A DNA stretch of 64,000 bases, taken from Bettongia penicillata ogilbyi (lineage: Eukaryota > Chordata > Mammalia > Diprotodontia > Potoroidae). Position numbers and translations under genes: made by a program. Positions 31,986-42,090 of the stretch are shown piece by piece. The notes under the pieces are model-generated. The model did not search any database. It was not told the DNA's origin and worked only from the letters and a program-made list of their open reading frames with translations. The stretch is taken from contig JAJHZJ010000336.1 of NCBI GenBank assembly GCA_023548195.1, forward strand, positions 620,001 to 684,000, read 5' to 3'. Every line of letters begins with the position of its first letter. Within the stretch, counting starts at the first letter, position 1.

Positions 31986-32103
31986 CTTGCCTCGGTCTCC
32001 TCGTTTGTCAAATGAACTAGAGAAGGAAACAGCAAGTCACTCCAGTATCTTTGCCAATAAAATGCCAAATGGGATCAAGAAGAGTAGGATACAACTGAAT
32101 TCA
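31986..32103 (+). mobile_element. SINE family A, 3' half
   Basis: 'ctagagaaggaaacagcaag', 'tcactccagtatctttgcca' and 'aatgccaaatgggatcaaga' are the family A tail in sense orientation, without a head. Confidence 0.8.
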
Positions 32104-32504
32104 TTCAACAGCACACTAGTCAGAGTCAAGCTGAGTCACGTATCCCAAGGCAGCCATTCTGTTACAGTTTAGGGTCTTCCTGCTCTCATCTCTGCTTCAG
32201 ACCCATCATGTTCATCATGAGAAGGGGAGCACCCACCGAAGTCCAGACCCTGAGCAAGATAAGCACATTCTGGTGACCATAGAGAGGTCAGAGGATCCAA
32301 TACCACAACTTCATCGCCCCTCACCATGCCCCTGCCCCTCTGTTCCCACTCCATGCTCTCATGCTGAGACATGAAATGTGATACACATTCATTTTGAGAT
32401 GCACAGCTCTCCATAAATTCTGACTCTCCGAGCAGGCTCAAGTTCTCTCTGCACCTAGGCCAGTTTCACTTCTGATACCTTTCCAACATGCCCACCTACT
32501 GCAG
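32104..32504. other. Unassigned DNA
   Basis: No recognised repeat. A minus-strand ORF of 90 codons at 32169-32441 is His/Glu/Ser-rich and shows no domain. Confidence 0.4.
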
Positions 32505-32690
32505 GTGTTGTTTTTTGTGTTGTGGCAATTACCAAGTCAATCTAGTGAAGCCTATTGCCCCCTTCTCTAAGTGATGGTTTTAAAATGCGTAAAGAAAACA
32601 CAAAGTATTGTAAAGGAATCCAATTATTTTGGAATATAGTTATCAAAATAATGTTTTTAAAAAACAAATTCAACACCCCAGGGGAAGGAA
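32505..32690 (-). mobile_element. hAT-type MITE, family 2, antisense
   Basis: 'agtcaatctagtgaagccta' and 'tgtaaaggaatccaattatt' are reverse complements of family 2 centre strings. The outer end 'aattcaacaccccagg' corresponds to the 'ctggggtcc' terminal region. Confidence 0.7.
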
Positions 32691-32814
32691 CTCTACTATT
32701 GCTTATTTTCTGATGTTCCTAAATACACCTCATAGCATTACAATTAATTTTGAGTTCTCTCTCCCCAGTTCCTCCATTCCATACCTCAAAACCTCTCTAT
32801 GTTATCTCACATTC

Positions 32815-32935
32815 TCTCCTACCTGTGAGACCGTGGAGAAGTCAGTTAACCTCTCTATGCCTCATTTATAAAATTAAGAGGTTGGACTTACGGCCTATGA
32901 AATCTCTCCTCATCTCTAGGTCTATGGTCTTATTC
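32815..32935 (+). mobile_element. MIR SINE
   Basis: 'gtggagaagtcagttaacct', 'cctcatttataaaattaaga', 'ggttggacttacggcctatg' in MIR order. Confidence 0.7.
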
Positions 32936-32967
32936 TCCCTCTCTTTCATATTTAATCTTTACTTATC

Positions 32968-33175
32968 CACTAGCTTAGGGATGGGGAACCTGCAGCCTCA
33001 AGGTTACATGTGGCCCTCTTGGTCCTCAAAGGCAAACCCAAACTTCACAGAAAAAAATCCCCTTAATAAAAGGATTTGTTCTGTAAAACTTGGATTCAGT
33101 CAAAAGGCCATACCTGAGGACCTAGAAGGCCACATGTGGCCTCAAGGCAGCAGGTTCTCCATCCCTGCACTAATA
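32968..33175. mobile_element. hAT-type palindromic MITE, family 1, complete
   Basis: The body 32,976-33,167 begins 'tagggatggggaacctgcag' and ends 'agcaggttctccatccctg', near-perfect terminal inverted repeats. Near each end lies 'ttacatgtggccctc' or 'aaggccacatgtggcc'. Flanks 'cactagct' and 'cactaata' could be a diverged 8-bp TSD (5 of 8). Half copies lie at 56.75 and 60.6 kb. The 162-codon ORF at 32750-33238 is only a read-through of this element and its neighbours. Confidence 0.8.
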
Positions 33176-33239
33176 TCTCACTTTCCCCAACATCTGCAAA
33201 ATATGGCAAGGTTTCTCCCACATATTTTTAAAAAATAGT

Positions 33240-34712
33240 ATTTCACTTAACCCTGTCATCTCTTCAAGACACCGTCCTCTGTCTCTTTTCCCTTTCACAG
33301 CCAGATTCCTGGAAAGATTCATTGACATTTGTTGATTCTATTTCCTCACCACCCACTCATCTCTCACCACCTTGCAATCTGGCTCCTGGCCCCACCACTC
33401 AACTGAAACTGCTCTTTTTTAATGTTGCCAAGAATCTCTTAACTCTAAAAGCCAAGAGCCTATTCTCAATCCTCATTTACCTTGGTCACTCTGTGGCTTT
33501 GGACAATGTCAATCATCCCCTTCTTCCAAGACAAGTTTCAACTCCCAAGATCTCTCTTGAGTCCCTGTCCTGGATTGCCAGCTGCCTGGTCCACATCATC
33601 TACCTAGACATCCTGAAGGTATCTCAAACTCAATATGCCTAACATGGAACTCATGGTCCTTTCTGCTAAAAAAGGTTTGACTTTTGATGACCTAGGGCTC
33701 TCCCTGTGAGGGTCTACACCCTTTTCCAAACTTCCCAGGTTTTACTGAGGGCACCCTTCTAGCCAGTTAGGTTTTTGGAATCAGAATTATCCTTAATTGT
33801 TTCCTCTCCCTCACTCCATACTCAAACAGTTATCAAGTCCTGCTGATTCTACCTCCCCAACATCTGCACATCTGCTTCCTTTCTCTCCTCACATAGCCAA
33901 TGCTTTAATTCAGTCCTTCAGCACCTTGAATGTGGACTCCTGCAATGGCTTCCTGATTGGTCTCCTGACCTTCTAGTCTCTCCTCTCTCTAATGTCTTCC
34001 TCAAATTTGCCTAATGTGTATGGGGGAGAGGGGGTGATATTCTTCTGCTCAAAAGACTTCAGTGGCTTCCTATTTCTTGTAGGATAAAGTAGAGATTCCT
34101 CAGTCTGGCATTTAAAAGCACTCCACAATTTGACTCCTTCCCATCTTTCTTGATTCACTTTGTAATAATCCTGTTTATGAACTTTACATGCTAGTCAAAT
34201 TGGCCTGCTACTACCAGTCTCCAAACCTGACATCTTACATCCTACTTGTGTGCCTTTGCAGAGACTTGTCCTACCTCCCCACACCTCATGCTCAGAATGG
34301 ACTCTGTTCTCATCTCTGCCTCATAAAATCATTGCTTTTTTTTATTTTTTCTTTTTCATTCATATTATAAGGGGTGACTTTTTAGTAGGGAAAGAAAAGA
34401 CATGTATTTGGAAATTAAAGTGATTTTAAGAAGATAGCAATAATTTTTTTTCAAAAGAATCTCTAACTTCCTCCATGATTCAGCTCAGGTGGTACCTCCA
34501 ACATGAAACCTTTCTTGATTTCCACCCCTTCCCATCAAGTGGTTAATTCTTTCTCTCTCAAATTATTTTATATTTACTTACATGTATATATTTTTCTCCC
34601 AAAAGAGTGTAAGTTCCTTAGGGATTGGCTGTTTTTACAACTCCAGCACTCAACATAGTACTTGGCACATGTACTTCGTAAGTGTTTATTGAACTGAACT
34701 GCTTTCCTCAGC
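33240..34712 (+). mobile_element. L2 LINE copy, sense, with gaps
   Basis: 'ccaccttgcaatctggctcc' and 'ccccaccactcaactgaaac' (ORF2), 'tatcaagtcctgctgattct', 'cttcctgattggtctcctga', 'ctcatgctcagaatggactc', then the 3' end 'aacctttcttgatttccacc', 'ccagcactcaacatagtact' and 'tgtttattgaactgaac'. A/T-rich DNA at about 34,335-34,450 interrupts it. The 106-codon ORF at 33322-33642 is an L2 ORF2 fragment. Confidence 0.75.
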
Positions 34713-34919
34713 CCCTCACTATGGTGAGTGATGGGATAGGAGGCCTCATACTTAGATAAAAATCTGTAACTCTCTGTCCTTACTAGCCATATGGTGTCAC
34801 AATCTCTGAATAACTTATATATTCATAATACGTAAATAACATATATTTATATGATATATATCAATAACATCAAATAAACTTATAAATTCACAAACATGGA
34901 GAGTAAAAGCAAAAGCCAT
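34713..34919. other. Unassigned DNA
   Basis: AT-rich spacer with no recognised element. Confidence 0.4.
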
Positions 34920-35140
34920 ACCTGATATTTATAGAACACTTTACATATATTTTCTCTCATATGAGCCTCATCAACAACCCTCCCAGGTAGGTTCCACAAT
35001 TATTTTTATCCTTATTTTCTAAATGAGGAAACTGAGGCTCAGTTCATGCCTTGCTCATGACCACACCAGATACTAAGTGTTAGAAACAAGTTTTTAACCC
35101 GTGTCGTCCTGACTCCTGTCTACTATGCCTTATTGCCTTA
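34920..35140 (-). mobile_element. CORE-SINE/MIR
   Basis: 'atatttatagaacactttac', 'cctcatcaacaaccctccca', 'taaatgaggaaactgaggct' and 'cgtcctgactcctgtctact' are antisense landmarks in order. Confidence 0.75.
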
Positions 35141-35230
35141 GAAAGGAGAATAAATCAAACTGACTGACACTAGAACATTCAGGGTCTCTTTTAATCAGTC
35201 TGTGGCCATAATGCTTACCGTGATTTAATG

Positions 35231-35254
35231 ATTGATAGTCTATAGACTATCAAT
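35231..35254. repeat. 24-bp perfect palindrome
   Basis: The half-site 'attgatagtcta' is followed immediately by its exact reverse complement, with no spacer. It sits 4 bp from the 3' edge of the adjacent antisense SINE. Confidence 0.9.
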
Positions 35255-35257
35255 TAT

Positions 35258-35495
35258 GTTGTTCTTGAGTCATTTCAAGCATGTCTGACTCTTCATGACC
35301 CCATTTGGGGTTTCCTTGGCAAAAACACTGGATTGGTTTGCCATTTGCTTCTCCAGCTCATTCTACAGATGACGAACTGAGGAAACCATGGTTAAGTGAC
35401 TTTCCCAGAACCACACAGTAAGTTGAATTTGATTTCAGAAAGAGGAGTCTTCTTGATTCCAGGTCTAATAGTCTATCCACAATGTCACCTAGCTC
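35258..35495 (-). mobile_element. SINE family A
   Basis: 'gactcttcatgaccccattt', 'ggggtttccttggcaaaaac', 'ttctacagatgacgaactga', 'gtcacctagctcctcc' are antisense family A in order. Confidence 0.88.
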
Positions 35496-35840
35496 CTCCT
35501 TAGAATTCTTACTGTTGTTAAAATAATGTTGTTCATGCTAATCGATGAAATTTGCCAAGTTTAGCACTCAAAATTTTACAAAATGTTCTATATCTGTGCT
35601 CTATCCATTGTGTTACCTAGCTTCCTATCAATTATATTCCTTCCTTGTACTCTCCAGCCCAGGGCCAGACACCTTGTTATCAGGGAAGGCCTTGGTTTCA
35701 TCCATCTTCAGGCATTTATTAAGACAGGAGACATAGTATCTTGTATGAGAAACAGCAGTCATAATTTAAAAGTCAAGCTGCCTGACTCAAAGTCCAATGG
35801 TCTTTCTGTGGAGCAGTCACTTAATGTCAACTGGGCAACT
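35496..35840. other. Unassigned DNA
   Basis: No confident assignment. Part of it ('gcatttattaagacaggaga') hints at old SINE or L2 debris. Confidence 0.35.
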
Positions 35841-36330
35841 AAGGTACATTGAGTGGGTACCTACTAAGTGCCCAGTCCTGTTATGACACCAAGTCCAGTT
35901 GGGGAGCTAAGACTTATGCACATGAAACAATCAGAGAATAGTACAAAAGCAATGATTGTGGGAAATGGAGTGCTCTGGACCACAGTGCTTTCCAAATTCA
36001 GAGGATGGGCAGAGACCATGAAGGCCAGAAAAGTCAGCAAGAATTCAAAGATGGGGTGAGTCTTGAGTAGGGTTTTGAATTGAAAGTGGTTGGACCATTG
36101 GTGTCAGAAGACATGGATTCAAGGACCAACTCTGTCATTACTAGCTGAGTGACCCTCAGAAAGTCACTTACACTCTCTGAGCCACAGTTTCTTCATTTGC
36201 AAAATGGAAGTAGGAATAAAACTGATGCTACACAATCCCCAGGGGTGTTGCAAGTATGATAGAAATGTGAGATATGGCAGGGAAGGGGGACAGAAAGTAT
36301 TCTGGGCTAAAGAAACAGCCTTAGTGAGAG
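35841..36330 (-). mobile_element. Probable L2 fragment with nested MIR
   Basis: 'gagtgggtacctactaagtg' and 'gtcttgagtagggttttgaa' resemble antisense L2. A sense MIR lies at about 36,085-36,250 ('actagctgagtgaccctcag', 'tttcttcatttgcaaaatgg'). Confidence 0.45.
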
Positions 36331-36384
36331 GTTTGCCATAGCACTAATGTTGAAGATTACATGAGCTGGGAAAAAAGCAGGAAT

Positions 36385-36515
36385 CTTTGGGCTACTAGGC
36401 ATAGGGTTCAAATCTCATTTCTAACACTTAATAACTTGTATGGTCATGAGTAAGGCATTTAACTGAGCCTCAGTTTCCTCATTTAGAAAATGAAGATAAT
36501 AATAATTGTAGAATC
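36385..36515 (+). mobile_element. MIR/CORE-SINE
   Basis: 'agggttcaaatctcatttct', 'ttaactgagcctcagtttcc', 'tcatttagaaaatgaagata' in order. Confidence 0.7.
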
Positions 36516-36564
36516 TACCTCAGAGACCCCCAATTCAACCCAAAAAGGCCAAAAAGTGCCTCAA

Positions 36565-37225
36565 TATAAGAAACAAGGGGTCATCCAGGCTTTGCGTGAA
36601 GAGGTCTTGTAATGGGAATGTGCTACCTCCTGAGGTAACAACATTCCACTTTTCATAGCTCCAATTATTAAATTTTTCCTTACTTCAAGCCTAAATCTGC
36701 ATTTTTCTTTCAATTTGTATTCCTTACTCCTAACTCTGTTCTCATAGTCCCCTCAACTGACCTTCAAATTACATGATTTCTTTAAGTCCTTTCATCTTTT
36801 TCATCAAACTTTCCAACTCTTCAAAATCCTTTCTAAAACACAGCATGTAGTTAGGCAGCACTGTACTAGAGGCAGGAAGACTGGAACTGAAATCCAACCT
36901 GAGATTTTCTGGCTTGTGATCCTGGGCAAGTCACTGAAGTCTGTCAACCTCAGTTTTCTCATCTGTAAAATGGAGGTAATAATAGCATCTATCGCTCAGG
37001 GTTGTTGTGATAATCAAATGAGATAATATGTGAAAAGTACTTTGCAAACCTTAAAGTGCTACATATAAATGCTAGCGACCATCATAGTTCTTATTAGAGT
37101 ACAGTAGAAGTAGCACTTCTCTAGGCCTAGATACTACATTTCTCTTAATCAGATAAGCTTTTTCGGCTACCATAACACACTGTTAATTCATTTTCACCTT
37201 GTAATCTACAAAAAAATAGGTCTTT
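36565..37225 (-). mobile_element. CR1/L3 LINE fragment split by a CORE-SINE
   Basis: The left part ('caacattccacttttcatag', 'cttcaagcctaaatctgcat') and the right part ('ggcctagatactacatttct', 'cttaatcagataagcttttt', 'gctaccataacacactgtta') are consecutive antisense CR1/L3 segments interrupted at 36,848-37,095. Confidence 0.75.
36848..37095 (+). mobile_element. CORE-SINE nested in CR1/L3, nearly complete
   Basis: 'gatcctgggcaagtcactga', 'cctcagttttctcatctgta', 'cgctcagggttgttgtgata', 'actttgcaaaccttaaagtg', 'ctacatataaatgctagcga' give head, core and 3' end in order. Confidence 0.85.
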
Positions 37226-37234
37226 TTAAAGTAA

Positions 37235-37815
37235 TATATACAATGATTGTGATTGAATATTGTTGTGCTATAAGAAATGACAAGCAGGATGCTCTCAGAA
37301 AAACCTGGAAAGACTTACGTGAACTGATACAAAATGAAATGAGCACAGTCAGGAGAACATTGTACACAGTAACAGCAATACTATATGATGATCAGCTACA
37401 TATAAGTATTACACATACGTATCTTCTTGCTATAATTGTTTCTATGATCCAGGAAGAGGTAAAAGTGGTTATTATAACTCAGCAATACAATGAACCAAGA
37501 CAATTGCAAAGGACTTACGATGAAAAATACAATCCGCATCCAAAGAAAGAAGTGATGGAGTCTGAATACAGACCACATACTTTTCTAAAACTTTATTGCA
37601 GGGAAAGTTTGGGGGAGAAAGGGGATCCTGTGTTTCACAACATGACTAATAGGGAAATATGTTTTGCTTGACTACACACGTATGACCTATATGAAATTAC
37701 TTGCCTTCTTAGTAAAGGGACAGGGGAGGGAGGAATTTAATCTGGAACTAAAAATTTAGAAAAACTAATGTTAAAAATGGTTTTTACATATAAGTGGAAA
37801 AAATAAAATATTAAG
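37235..37815 (+). mobile_element. LINE-1 3' end (ORF2 tail and 3' UTR)
   Basis: 'EYCCAIRNDKQDALRKTWKD' and 'LRELIQNEMSTVRRTLYTVT' (37,252-37,370) are the L1 ORF2 C-terminal tail. The 3' UTR follows ('cacaacatgactaataggga') and the end is 'aaaaataaaatatt'. The 142-codon ORF at 37243-37671 is this tail read into the 3' UTR. Confidence 0.85.
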
Positions 37816-38300
37816 TATATAAATATTCACAATAATAGCAACATTGTAAAACTAAAGCAGTATTGGGCTATAATCTCAAAAATGACAGAATGATATCTGT
37901 TTGAATCCAAGGAAAACCATTCAACATCAGTAATCTATGTCCCAACACTGATGCCAAAGAGACTAAAGGTGAACAGTTCTATGAAGACCTACATCTTTTA
38001 GAAATAATACCCCCTCAAAAGATGATGCATTCACCACCAAGTGATTGTAATACTAAAGTAGGAAATCAAAAGCTAATTGGAAAATAGGTTAAGTTTGGAG
38101 TACAAAATGAAGCAGGACAAAGGCTAATAGATTTTTGTCAAAATAACTCACTAGTATATTGAACACTCTTTTTCAACAACCCAAAAGGTGACTCTACACA
38201 TGGACATCACCAGATGGTCAATATTGAAATCAGATTGATTATATACTTTGCAGCCAAAGGTGGAGAAACTCTAAACAGTCAGTTAAAAAAAGACCTGGAG

Positions 38301-39150
38301 GGGGGACGGAGCCAAGATGGCGGAGTAGAAGGACGCACGTTTACGAGCTCCGAAACCAAAGCCCATAGAATTAATGTAAAAAGAGTCCCCCATAGCTTCT
38401 GGGTGAATACAAGGTGTGCAGAAGCAGAGTGGAAGAGATTTCCGTTCCAGGGAGCCCTGAAGACCCGTCCCCAGGGTCCGGCGCGCCCCGGAAAGTAAAC
38501 CCAACCCCCAGCGCTGCCCTGGCCGAGGCCCCAGAGAAGCTGATCCGAGCAGGCTTCAGAGACGGAAGCTCCAGCAGCCGGGAAAGTCCCTCCGCCCACA
38601 GAAGCTACAGGTCAGTGAGAAAGAAAGCCGGGCTGAAGGAGAGGGGAAGCGGGGCGTCTCCGTGACTTGGGCCCCCTCGGGAGGAAGCGGCGGCGGCGGG
38701 GACGGGGGCAGGAAGCGGTGGAGGCAGAGGTGTGGGCGGCGGCTGAGGCGGCAGCGGACTGGGACCCAGGAATCCCCCAGCAGCAGGCAGGATCTTCATT
38801 ACGGAAGATTCCCGCATAAAACCTGACGGAGCTGAGCCTGGGAGACAGCCTTGCCCCCACCCTGCTCTGTTACTGAAGGCTTCTGCTTAAAGGCCCCAAG
38901 GGAGTGGGATTTGGGAGGCGGGCCCCCCACCCCGCCCCCACCCGTTCCATTCCTGAAAGTCTCTGCATAAAGCCCCCAAGGGATCAGTCTCGGAGGCAGC
39001 CCTGGCCCCACCCCAGCACCTGAACTAAAGCTCACTGATTGACAGCCGGCAGGAGGAAAGCCCATTTAAATCTCAGAGGCCAAGCACTAGCTGGGCGGAT
39101 CCAGGCGGGGGTGGAAAGGAATCTCAGAAGTCAAGTAACTGGCTGGGAAA
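38301..39150 (+). promoter_or_regulatory. CpG-rich HAL1 5' UTR / internal promoter
   Basis: It begins 'ggggacggagccaagatggc' (YY1-like 'caagatgg' core near the 5' end, as in L1 promoters). The middle holds 'ggcgcgccccggaaag' and a CGG-rich tract ('agcggcggcggcggggacgg') near 38,690. CpG and GC content are far above the rest of the window. Two motifs recur ('cctgaaagtctctgcataaa', 'actgaaggcttctgcttaaa'), suggesting internal tandem repeats of about 75 bp. Short ORFs on both strands here are composition effects. Confidence 0.7.
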
Positions 39151-40248
39151 ATGCCAGAAAAGGGAAGAAAAATAAGACTTTAGAGAGTTTTTTCCAACAA
39201 ATGCAAATGATCCCGACCTTCAGATCTGACGAAGATGAGGACGTATTCTTGCCATCAGGGAAAGACGTGGAGGGCGGGGCCTCAGTACCCCAGACACCCC
39301 AGTGGGGTGGTGGGTGGGCTCAGGCCCTGGAAGAGCTCAAAAAGGATTTTGAAAAGCAAGTTAGACAGGTGGAGGAAAAACTGGGAAGAGAAATGTCAGA
39401 GATGCAACAAAAGTATGAAAAACAGGTCAATACCTTGGTAAAGGAGACCCAAAAAAATGCTGAGGAAATTAACACCTTGAAAAATAGGCTCACCCAATTG
39501 GCAAAGGAGATTCAAAAAGCCAATGAGGAGAAGAATGCTTTCAAAAGCAGAATGAGCCAAATGGAAAAAGAGGCTCAAAAGCTCACTGAATTTAATAGCT
39601 CTCTCAAAATTTGAATGGAACGGATGGAGTGACTTTATGAGAAACCAAGAAATCACCAAACAAAACCAAAAGAATGAAAAAATGGAAGAGAATGTGAAAT
39701 ATCTCATGGGAAAAACAACTGACCTGGAAAATAGATCCAGGAGAGACAATTTAAAAATTATGGGACTACCTGAAAGTCATGATCAAAAAAAGAGCCTAGA
39801 CATCATCTTCCATGAAATTATCAAGGAAAACTGCCCTGACATTCTAGAACCAGAGGGCAAAATAAGTATTGAAAGAATCCATCGATCACCACCTGAAAGA
39901 GATCCAAAAAGAGAAACTCCTAGGAACATTGTGGCCAAATTCCAGAACTCCCAGCTCAAGGAAAAAATCTTACAAGCAGCTAGAAGGAAACAATTCCAGT
40001 ACTGTTGAAATACAATCAGGATAACCCAAGATCTAGCAGCTTCTACATTAAGGGATCGAAGGGCGTGGAATAGGATATTCCAGAAGGCAAAGGAACTAGG
40101 ACTCAAACCAAGAATCACCTACCCAGCTAAACTGAGTATAATACTTCAAGGGAAAATATGGTCTTTCAATGAAACAGAGGACTTTCAATCATTCTTGATG
40201 AAAAAACCAGAGCTGAAAAGAAAATTTGACTTTCAAACAGAAGAATGA
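39151..40248 (+). pseudogene. HAL1/L1 ORF1 pseudogene, nearly full length
   Basis: It encodes a relative of L1 ORF1p, a trimeric RNA-binding chaperone. I take the start as the ATG at 39,151; a 1-nt indel in the following A-rich stretch then puts 'NKTLESFFQQMQMIPTF' in another frame, so this start is inferred. Domains: a Glu/Lys-rich coiled coil ('ALEELKKDFEKQVRQVEEKL' to 'MEKEAQKLTE', 39,330-39,590), the RRM ('DNLKIMGLPESHDQ', 'NCPDILEPEGKISIERIHRS') and the C-terminal domain ('AWNRIFQKAKELGL', 'PRITYPAKL'). Lesions: TGA at 39,612-39,614, an apparent 5-nt deletion just after it, and TGA at 40,006-40,008. Beyond that stop the frame stays open to the natural TGA at 40,246-40,248. Confidence 0.88.
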
Positions 40249-41269
40249 GAAGAAGCATGAAAAAGTAAATAGTAAAGAGAAGTCTTAAGGGACTTACCAT
40301 GAGTGAACTGTTTACATTCCTACATGGAAAGACAATATTTGTAACTCTTAAAACTTTTCAGTATCTGGGTAGTTGGTGGGACCACACATACACATGTACA
40401 CACATGCACACACATACACACATGCACACACATACAGAGATAGAGAGCACAGATTGAACTGAATAGGATGGGACCATACCTTAAAAGAAACTAGGGTAAA
40501 TGGTGAGAGAGAAATGTAGGGGGAGGGAAAGGGAAGGGGGTGACTATATGTCATTTAAGAGGCAGGTAGGAGTTTTTCTTAGTGGAGGGAAAAAGAGGAG
40601 AGCTGAGAAAAAAAAAAAAAAACAAGAAGTTTACCCTCATCACATTTGACTAAACGAAGGAGTGAAATGCATACTCATTTTGGTATGAAAACCTATCTTA
40701 CAGTATAAGAAAGTGGGGGAGAAAGAGATATTGCAAGGGGGGGAATGATGGAAGGGAGGGCAAAGGGAGGAGGGAGCAATTTGAAGTCAACACTTGGGGA
40801 GGGACAAGATCAAAAGACAGAAGAGAAACAATGAGGGGCAGGTCAGGAGGGATGGTAATCCAGTTAGCCTTACACAACACGACTATCAGGGAGGTCATTG
40901 GCAAAACTACACAGATATGGCCTATATTGAATTGCCTGCTGTCCCAAAGGGAATGGGTGGGGAGGGAGGGATGAGGAGAATTTGGAACTCAAAGTTTTAG
41001 GAACAACTGTTTAGTATTGTTGTTGCAACTAGGAAAGAAGACATACAGTTAAGGAGGAATAGAAAGTCATCTGGCCCTACAGGAGAAAAGAGAAGATGGA
41101 GACAAGAGAAGGGAGAGATGACAGAAGAGAGGGCAGATTGGAGCTAGGGAAAATTAGATTGCTTGGGGTATTGGGGTGGGGGGGAGGGGATAAAAGGGGA
41201 GAAAATTTGGAACCCAAAAATTTGTGAAAATGAATGTAAAAAATTTAAATAAATAAATAAATTAAAAAA
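40249..41269 (+). other. HAL1 3' UTR
   Basis: A purine-rich 3' UTR with a CA-rich microsatellite (40,380-40,440) and G-rich runs ('ggggtggggggga' near 41,175), typical of L1 3' UTRs. It ends in A-rich simple sequence. The short ORFs are chance. Confidence 0.8.
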
Positions 41270-42090
41270 AAAAAAAGACCTGGAGCTGACTATGGCTCAG
41301 ACCATGAGTTTCTTATTACAAAATTCAGACTTAAATTAAAGAAACTAGGGAAAATCATCAGACCATATAGATATGACCTAAATAACATCTTTTGTAAATA
41401 TGAAGTAGAAGAGATGAATAGATTTCAAGGATTTGATCTGGTAGACAGAGTGCCTAAAGAACTGTGGACAGATGTTTCCAATATTTTACAAGAGGCAGCA
41501 ACAACAATGACAAAAAAAATCCAACAAAAAAAGATCAAGAAAACAAAATGACTACCTGATGAGGTCTTACAAATAGCCGGAGAAAGAAGGATAGCAAAAG
41601 GTAAAGGAGAAAGGGGAAGACATGGCCAAGTGAATGCAGAATTCCAGAGAATAGAAAGGACAGATAAGGTCTTCTTAAATGAGCTATGCAAAGAAATAGA
41701 AGAAAACAATAGAATAGGAGAGGCAAGAGCTGTCTTCAAAAAGAGATTAGAGCTATTGTTGAAGACTGAAAACAAATTAATCATAAAAAGTAAGAAGTTG
41801 TCAACCCTAAAAAAAGAGAAATTAGAGCCATCAAAGGAACATTTCAAGCAAAAATGGGCATGAGATAAAAACTGTAGGAACTTAACAGAAGCAAAAGAAC
41901 TTAAGAAGAGGTGGTAAAAATATGCAAAAAAGTATACAAGAAAGATCTTAAGATCACTAATATACACAATGATGTGGTTACTGGTCTGGAGTGGGATATC
42001 CTGAATTGTAAAGTCAAGCCAGCTTTAGGAAGGAAGCATTGCTAATGATAAGGTTAGTGGAGGTGATGGAATTCCAACTGAGATATTTAA

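Larger units (their letters stand above)
38285..41285 (+). mobile_element. Complete HAL1 (ORF2-less LINE-1) with perfect 16-bp TSD
   Basis: The body is 38,301-41,269 (about 2.97 kb): a GC-rich 5' UTR, ORF1, then immediately an L1-type 3' UTR and an A-rich tail ('aaataaataaattaaaaaaa'). No endonuclease/reverse transcriptase ORF is present, and the ORF1 stop (40,248) is followed directly by the 3' UTR, as in the 22.7-27.1 kb copy. The TSD (seven A plus 'gacctggag') at 38,285-38,300 and 41,270-41,285 is identical, and the site 'gtt/aaaa' fits the L1 endonuclease preference. Such elements need L1 ORF2p in trans. An intact TSD, full length, remaining CpGs and few ORF1 lesions indicate a young insertion. 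Confidence 0.9.
37840..42090 (+). mobile_element. BovB-like RTE LINE, interrupted by HAL1
   Basis: The left part (37,840-38,284) translates in pieces to the RTE endonuclease: 'NDRMI', 'Y.PTLM', 'FGVQNEAGQRLIDFCQNNSL' type, then a QIDYI-like motif. After the HAL1 it continues in place with the conserved 'GADYGSDHEFL' region, 'DLVDRVPKELWTDVSNILQE' and 'LNAEFQRIERTDKVF', 'CKEIEENNRIGEAR' toward the reverse transcriptase, fading near 42,090 ('gatggaattccaactgagat'). The order and motifs match BovB/RTE ORF2. Stops and frameshifts are many, so it is inactive. The minus-strand ORF of 180 codons at 41425-41967 is a shadow of this A-rich coding strand. Confidence 0.85.

Noticed and set aside
32750..33238. 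162-codon plus-strand ORF
   Set aside because: It reads through L2/MIR debris and a palindromic MITE; the shared 'EDLEGHMWPQG' peptide with the 56.8-kb ORF comes from the MITE.
39039..40008. Coiled-coil ORFs of 191 and 123 codons as a cellular gene
   Set aside because: They are the ORF1 of a HAL1/L1 element, flanked by its UTRs and TSD, with stops between them.
41425..41967. 180-codon minus-strand ORF, rich in Phe/Leu/Ser
   Set aside because: It is the shadow of an A-rich RTE coding strand; the plus strand shows the RTE motifs.
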